Of a stretch of 18,712 nucleotides of DNA, positions 15,801-18,712 are shown piece by piece (the first letter of the stretch is position 1; each line of letters starts with the position of its first letter). A program made the translations under genes and the position numbers. Below the pieces are notes generated by a model, which saw nothing but the letters and a program-made list of their open reading frames with translations, made no database searches and was not told the origin of the DNA. Origin of the DNA: JAIOIW01 sp050304175. Its GTDB lineage: Bacteria > Pseudomonadota > Alphaproteobacteria > Rhizobiales > Rhizobiaceae. The stretch covers positions 1 to 18,712 of the forward strand of contig JBNLDE010000033.1 in the NCBI GenBank assembly GCA_050304175.1, given 5' to 3'.

Positions 15801-17185
15801 TCAACGCGCTTGCATCGCGCACAGCGGAAACGATCGGCGCGGTGGAAGAGGCAAATACCAGCCTGACCGAATCGGTCAGCTCGCTGATCGACCGCCTGTC
15901 CGCCTCGAATTCCAAGCTCGGCCAGTTGATCGACATGGCCAGCCACAATCTCGGGGACGTCGACGAGAGGCTTACCGCGACCACCCAGTCTTTTGCCGAA
16001 AGTTCGGATCGCGCCGCGCAATCCTTCTCGACCTCGATCCGCATACTGGAAGGTTCGTCGGACAAGCTGAACGAACTGTCCTCGCATACGCTCAAGGACA
16101 TCGCGACCATCGCTCGCACCTTCGAAGAGCATAGCGAGGTCCTGAACAACGCATCAAACCTGATCGGTTCGGCGCAATCGAACCTCGCCTCGACGCTCGA
16201 CGACCGCCGCGAAGCGCTCGAACAGCTCGCGATCGGCCTGGTCAAGAAGTCGGAAGACATCGAGCAGGTGATGCGGTCGTTCGAAAACCTCGTCGAGCGT
16301 TCCCTGGAAACGGCCGAAGGTCGCGCCCAGCAGACCACCGACCGATTCCGTTCGGCCGTGGCCGAGGTTGTGGAAGGTGCGACCCAGCGCTTCTCCGAGG
16401 CGACCGAGGAAATCCGCCGCACCGCGAGCACGATCCGCACGGAACTGGAAGACACCCGCGCCGAATTGCGCAAGGGCGTTCTCCAACTACCGGAGGAAAC
16501 CCGCGAATCGACAACGGCGATGCGCCGCGCTGTGTCGGACCAGATCCAGGCTCTCAAGGAGCTGTCGGATATCGTGACACGGTCCGGGCGCAGCCACGAC
16601 GTGTCGGAAGCCAAAGCTGCCCGTGCTGAACCGGCGCCGCGCCGCCCGGTTGCCGAAGCGCAACCCGCCATGCGCGGAACGCTGGCCGAGGCCCGGCCCG
16701 CGCCGCGCCCTGCCCCGCAACAGACCCGCCCGGCCGCTGAGCCGCAGGCCGGCGGATGGGTCCAGGATCTGCTGCGCCGCGCATCGCGCACTGACGAGCC
16801 AATCGCGCGGCGTCCGGCGGGCGACAACCGTTCGCCGCGCCACCTCGTGGAGTCGCTCAATTCGATCTCGGTCGATATTGCCCGCGCCATCGATCACGAG
16901 GCTGCGCTGGATCTGTGGCAGCGTTACCGCAACGGCGAGCGCAACGTGTTCACGCGGAGGCTCTACACGCTGAAGGGCCAGCAGACGTTCGACGAGATCC
17001 GTCGCAAATATGAAAACGAAAGCGAGTTCCGCTCCGTCGTCGATCGGTATTGCGACGACTTCGAGCGCCTGCTTGCGGACGTTTCGCGCGACGACCGCGA
17101 CGCCATGGTGGCCGAGACCTATCTCTCGTCCGACCAAGGCAAGGTCTACACCATGCTGGCGCATGCCAGCGGTCGCCTCCGCTGA
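12818..17185 (+). CDS. Giant two-TM coiled-coil protein, Growth Pole Ring (GPR/RgsE)-like
   Basis: The product has 1455 residues. Residues 1-130 are acidic and then Pro/Ala-rich. Two membrane helices (about 134-160 and 177-199) are flanked by Arg/Lys, so that N-terminus and rod should both be cytoplasmic with a short periplasmic loop. About 205-1260 is an almost proline-free, cysteine-free helical rod with clear 11-residue repeats (405-576 and 922-1020). A Pro/Ala-rich linker (about 1265-1338) leads to a compact C-terminal domain (about 1340-1455, with ERNVFTRRLYTLKGQQTFDE). This architecture matches GPR of Agrobacterium tumefaciens (RgsE in Sinorhizobium), a ring-forming protein required for polar growth, which from memory is about 2,100 residues, so this one is shorter. 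The ATG at 12818 (MSSKSK) follows CAGGG; an upstream in-frame start at 12761 adds 19 unlikely residues. A strong terminator follows the stop. Confidence 0.85.
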   Translation: MSSKSKQTTDLDIDNALDETLDIDLDFDQIAADEFEADLAGSMDDLEAQISGVAEELAREGAGAEDASHATARSTRLPPAIDPATEEQLSARPSVAPAPAAPTLPQQPAKSAANDDRQRDHRALVKALHRRSSGVIYWMIAFLCVVWALGGVTLGHVLYAPQIWEISSVREFFTTPYAIGLAVAIAVPCLLFWGFGVMVRRAQDMRLAAQSMTEIAIRLAEPENLAQDRVMTVGQAVRREVQALGDGIERTLARAVELETLVHSEVNELERAYTDNEIRIRSLVDGLGAEREAVVSHSERVRASIAGAHEQLKEELSVSADMIRDNVLNASTQLSAQINETGAALVGQIGQAGDTVANTFWERGTNLSSLITTSGEAVAGLLDTRIASLTERSDSAAAMLNQALEERTTAMNGVLEERIRSLSAALDERSGKLSQMMEERGNSMVSLLGDATGTLTGEFDSRLEEIRKTLAERGQELIGEFETRAEALDLGTQKLNDALEARARQINEALIERTRDFAQTFSTGKQELSELVETGKAKFGEEFSQLVAETATMIDERANALSLKLSDARDRVAAAFEQDTAKAEELRNTLAQQIAADFARIEGTKSDFETMIAEHLARFAENREELTAQVGHDLEKVTAARASVAETIGADVARIEEAFKRQMGVIEERTTTMEKALGAGVENVRSALESSARSVAETLRDSVVNSTAQLRDETGKAFDEAENRFKERTSGLAQILDEADRKLEQRTGQSADALAAHAARIEQALAAADAQLAERVGNSSNALQERVSTILDTIAASDADMGRVIGANADRLQAAIGDIEKTFASADGRLLDRTTATAEELERRTAAIADAISQVEGKLASGTDVVVQRLGNQLADAERRLSDSAESLAIRLNEQVSHTQADLVAKADVIAETFATASQKIGERTTEASNVLAARTRELNETLASRSREISTILDETARPLIESFSEGGSHLQKSLEEATTRATERLRSENAALVNALASRTAETIGAVEEANTSLTESVSSLIDRLSASNSKLGQLIDMASHNLGDVDERLTATTQSFAESSDRAAQSFSTSIRILEGSSDKLNELSSHTLKDIATIARTFEEHSEVLNNASNLIGSAQSNLASTLDDRREALEQLAIGLVKKSEDIEQVMRSFENLVERSLETAEGRAQQTTDRFRSAVAEVVEGATQRFSEATEEIRRTASTIRTELEDTRAELRKGVLQLPEETRESTTAMRRAVSDQIQALKELSDIVTRSGRSHDVSEAKAARAEPAPRRPVAEAQPAMRGTLAEARPAPRPAPQQTRPAAEPQAGGWVQDLLRRASRTDEPIARRPAGDNRSPRHLVESLNSISVDIARAIDHEAALDLWQRYRNGERNVFTRRLYTLKGQQTFDEIRRKYENESEFRSVVDRYCDDFERLLADVSRDDRDAMVAETYLSSDQGKVYTMLAHASGRLR

Positions 17186-17207
17186 GACTGTATTCCGATT
17201 TGGATCG

Positions 17208-17234
17208 AAAGCGGGCCTGCGGGCCCGCTTTTTT
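17208..17234 (+). terminator. Intrinsic terminator of the GPR-like gene
   Basis: A perfect stem AGCGGGCC / GGCCCGCT (17210-17217 and 17222-17229), extendable by two A-T pairs, closes the loop TGCG and runs into six T (17229-17234). It lies 22 nt after the stop and directly abuts the stop codon of the convergent TerB-like gene. Confidence 0.92.
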
Positions 17235-17645
17235 CTAGTCGCCGTCGCTGTTGAGCAATGCGATGGTGCGCCGGATGATACCGACTTCCCGCTGGTCGAG
17301 ATCGTGGTCGGCGTTGGCGACCGCGGTCATGTGTTCGATTAGCTCTCTTTTGCGCTCGTAAGGCATCTTGCGAAACAACTCGGCCGCCTGGCTGCCGGTC
17401 ACCTCGTAACCGAAATCGTGGAGATAGGTCACGACCTTGCCAAAGCTCTCCGGCGGGATCCCAAAGGCCTGCTCGGCGATATTGCGCAGGGTTTCCAGTT
17501 CGGATTTTTCGACCTTCCCGTCCGCCAGCGCCACTCGGAACAGCAGCAACAATTCGGCTGTCAGCGCCGGGTCGCTCGCGACCTTGTGCACCCCGGCATC
17601 GCCCTCGAAAAACGCCCGCAACTTTGCAATGATCCCCTCCGGCAC
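17235..17645 (-). CDS. TerB-like protein (tellurite resistance TerB family domain)
   Basis: The 136-residue helical protein shows the two acidic repeats of TerB-like domains: RVALADGKVEKSELETL (about 37-53, with D42 and E46/E49) and AVANADHDLDQREVGII (about 108-124, with D113, D115 and E120). TerB-like domains are proposed metal-binding or scaffold modules; no other ter gene is present, so tellurite resistance should not be inferred. I chose the GTG start at 17645 because a strong AAGGGAGG lies 5 nt upstream; an in-frame TTG at 17669 would add eight residues and lacks such a site. It is convergent with the GPR-like gene, so the two are not an operon. Confidence 0.8.
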   Translation of the reverse strand: MPEGIIAKLRAFFEGDAGVHKVASDPALTAELLLLFRVALADGKVEKSELETLRNIAEQAFGIPPESFGKVVTYLHDFGYEVTGSQAAELFRKMPYERKRELIEHMTAVANADHDLDQREVGIIRRTIALLNSDGD

Positions 17646-17784
17646 GACGGCCTCCCTTGCGTGATGCAACTGTGCCGATGCTAGAGCGATTCACTGAACG
17701 AGGGAACGCCTGATCAACAAAACGGCTTGCGCGGCGGCGCGCCCTGTGCTGGGTGCAACGCCAGTTCGCTTCCGGTTCCCGTCC

Positions 17785-18573
17785 ATGTTCGAGATCAGCG
17801 TCGAAATTTCCCTTCTGCTCGTCGCGGCGGCCTTCCTGTCCGGATTTGTCGATTCGATCGCCGGCGGCGGCGGCCTGATAACCGTACCGGCTCTGCTGCT
17901 GGCAGGCCTCCCGCCCGTTACCGCACTCGGCACCAACAAGCTGCAGGGCCTGTTCGGGTCCGGCTCGGCCACCATCGCCTACGCGGCGGGCGGTCATGTC
18001 GATCTGCGGCGGCAAATACCGGCGGCGGCGCTCTCCTTTGTCGGAGCCGCCACCGGAGCGCTCCTGGCGACCATCCTTCCTAGCGATATCCTGCGCGCCG
18101 CCTTGCCCTTTCTTCTCGTCGCGATCGCACTCTATTTCGCGTTCAAACCGGCGCTCGGCGACATCGACCGCGCCGAAAGGCTCAGGCCGGCCCTTTTCAC
18201 GGCCATCATCGTTCCGGCGATCGGCTTTTACGACGGCTTATTCGGGCCAGGTACCGGCTCGTTCTTCATGCTCGCCTTTGTCGGGCTGGCCGGCCACGGC
18301 GTTCTGAAAGCGACGGCGCACACCAAGATGCTGAATTTCGCCTCGAATATCGGCGGCTTCGCGGCCTTTGCCCTGTTCGGCGCAGTCGCCTGGAAGATCG
18401 GCGTCCTGATGGGCGTCGCCCAGTTCGCGGGCGCCCGCATCGGCGCCACCCTTGCAATGAAGAACGGCGCGAAGCTGATCAGACCGCTACTCGTGATTAC
18501 ATGCGCAATCCTGGCCGCCCGGCTCGTCTTCGATCCGCAAAACCCGCTCTACGAGATGATCGTGGGCGTCTAG
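17785..18573 (+). CDS. yfcA: TSUP (TauE/SafE) family membrane transporter, YfcA-like
   Basis: The 262-residue protein has about eight hydrophobic segments and the two TSUP half-repeats: GFVDSIAGGGGLITVPALL with ALGTNKLQGLFGS in the first half, and GFYDGLFGPGTGSFFMLAF with KATAHTKMLNFASNIG in the second. These stretches are those of E. coli YfcA. TSUP proteins move sulfur-containing anions or organic acids (sulfite, sulfoacetate, thiosulfate) in characterised cases; the substrate here is not evident. The ATG at 17785 (MFEISVEISLLL) starts right before the first helix as in relatives; an upstream in-frame GTG at 17746 would add 13 atypical residues. It ends 8 nt before the convergent cobQ fragment. 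Confidence 0.9.
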   Translation: MFEISVEISLLLVAAAFLSGFVDSIAGGGGLITVPALLLAGLPPVTALGTNKLQGLFGSGSATIAYAAGGHVDLRRQIPAAALSFVGAATGALLATILPSDILRAALPFLLVAIALYFAFKPALGDIDRAERLRPALFTAIIVPAIGFYDGLFGPGTGSFFMLAFVGLAGHGVLKATAHTKMLNFASNIGGFAAFALFGAVAWKIGVLMGVAQFAGARIGATLAMKNGAKLIRPLLVITCAILAARLVFDPQNPLYEMIVGV

Positions 18574-18574
18574 C

Positions 18575-18589
18575 CCCGGATCTACCGGG
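18575..18589. terminator. Short hairpin between convergent yfcA-like and cobQ ends
   Basis: CCCGG (18575-18579) and CCGGG (18585-18589) form a 5-bp GC stem with loop ATCTA. It overlaps the cobQ stop codon and has no T-run on either strand, so it is at best a weak terminator. Confidence 0.25.
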
Positions 18590-18712
18590 CCAGCGCAAAC
18601 AATGCGTCGATGTCGAGCACCTCTTCCAGCCGTGCGGCCAGGGCGTCGAGCGTGGCATCGACGCGCGCTCGATAGCTCCCGCCCGATCCGGCCACGCCCA
18701 GTTCCGCAAGAA
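18582..18712 (-). CDS. cobQ: C-terminal end of a probable cobyric acid synthase (5' part outside window)
   Basis: A minus-strand frame is open from the window edge to a TAG at 18582-18584 (42 codons). The end, VDATLDALAARLEEVLDIDA followed by LFALAR, resembles the C-terminal helix of rhizobial cobyric acid synthase CobQ, which amidates adenosylcobyrinate a,c-diamide in cobalamin synthesis. The catalytic GATase and ATP-binding parts are not in the window, so this rests on the tail alone; another enzyme with a similar helical tail cannot be excluded. The convergent TSUP gene ends 8 nt away. Confidence 0.55.
   Translation of the reverse strand, partial: LAELGVAGSGGSYRARVDATLDALAARLEEVLDIDALFALAR

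Noticed and set aside
15166..16890. Minus-strand open frame of 574 codons opposite the giant gene
   Set aside because: Ser/Arg-rich product is the complement of the Glu/Leu/Ala-rich coiled coil codons; no start signal or family features.
17235..17645. Tellurite-resistance operon
   Set aside because: Only a lone TerB-like domain is present; no terA/C/D/Z genes nearby, so resistance is not supported.
1..18712. Mobile elements, CRISPR arrays, tRNA or rRNA genes
   Set aside because: No direct repeat array, transposase/integrase, or cloverleaf-like sequence was seen on either strand.

Overview
The window looks like a chromosomal segment of a GC-rich alphaproteobacterium, most likely of the Hyphomicrobiales (Rhizobiales: Rhizobiaceae/Phyllobacteriaceae/Brucellaceae side). 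The reasons are a CckA hybrid kinase next to a FliO-like protein and an alphaproteobacterial, cysteine-poor DksA; a folP-folB-folK operon; and a very long two-TM coiled-coil protein that resembles the Growth Pole Ring protein (GPR; RgsE in Sinorhizobium), which is known from polar-growing Rhizobiales. I see no insertion sequence, integrase, CRISPR array, rRNA or tRNA. The organisation is that of core chromosome, not of an island.

Layout. (1) <1-3020: the 5' two thirds of cckA on the minus strand, a FliO-domain membrane protein on the plus strand diverging from it, and dksA convergent to that, with a hairpin terminator between. (2) 3285-6485: plus-strand run of a SixA-type histidine phosphatase, a YcjX-type P-loop protein (TTG start) and a DUF697/TIGR01620 membrane protein, the last two overlapping by 4 nt. 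(3) 6680-7219: a small secreted protein I do not recognise. (4) 7265-9004: folP, folB, folK on the minus strand with 4-5 nt gaps, diverging from a secreted DUF922-like protein with an HEESH motif (9160-9768). (5) 9785-11977, minus strand: 2Fe-2S ferredoxin, thioredoxin-reductase-fold ferredoxin-NADP+ reductase and a TVP38/TMEM64 membrane protein. (6) 12096-17185: an orphan Hpt protein diverging from the 1455-residue GPR-like protein across a 347-nt control region. (7) 17235-18712: a TerB-like protein (minus), a YfcA-like TSUP transporter (plus) and the last 42 codons of a probable cobQ (minus).

The most interesting part is 12471-17185. The giant protein shows two regular stretches of 11-residue (hendecad) repeats, an acidic N-terminal cytoplasmic segment, a Pro/Ala-rich linker and a compact C-terminal domain. 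Its probable promoter overlaps an imperfect CtrA-like box. The divergent hpt gene has its Shine-Dalgarno inside a perfect 9-bp hairpin. With cckA in the same window, this suggests, as inference only, a cell-cycle link between phosphorelay and polar growth. All family names come from recognition of motifs by eye; no search was run.
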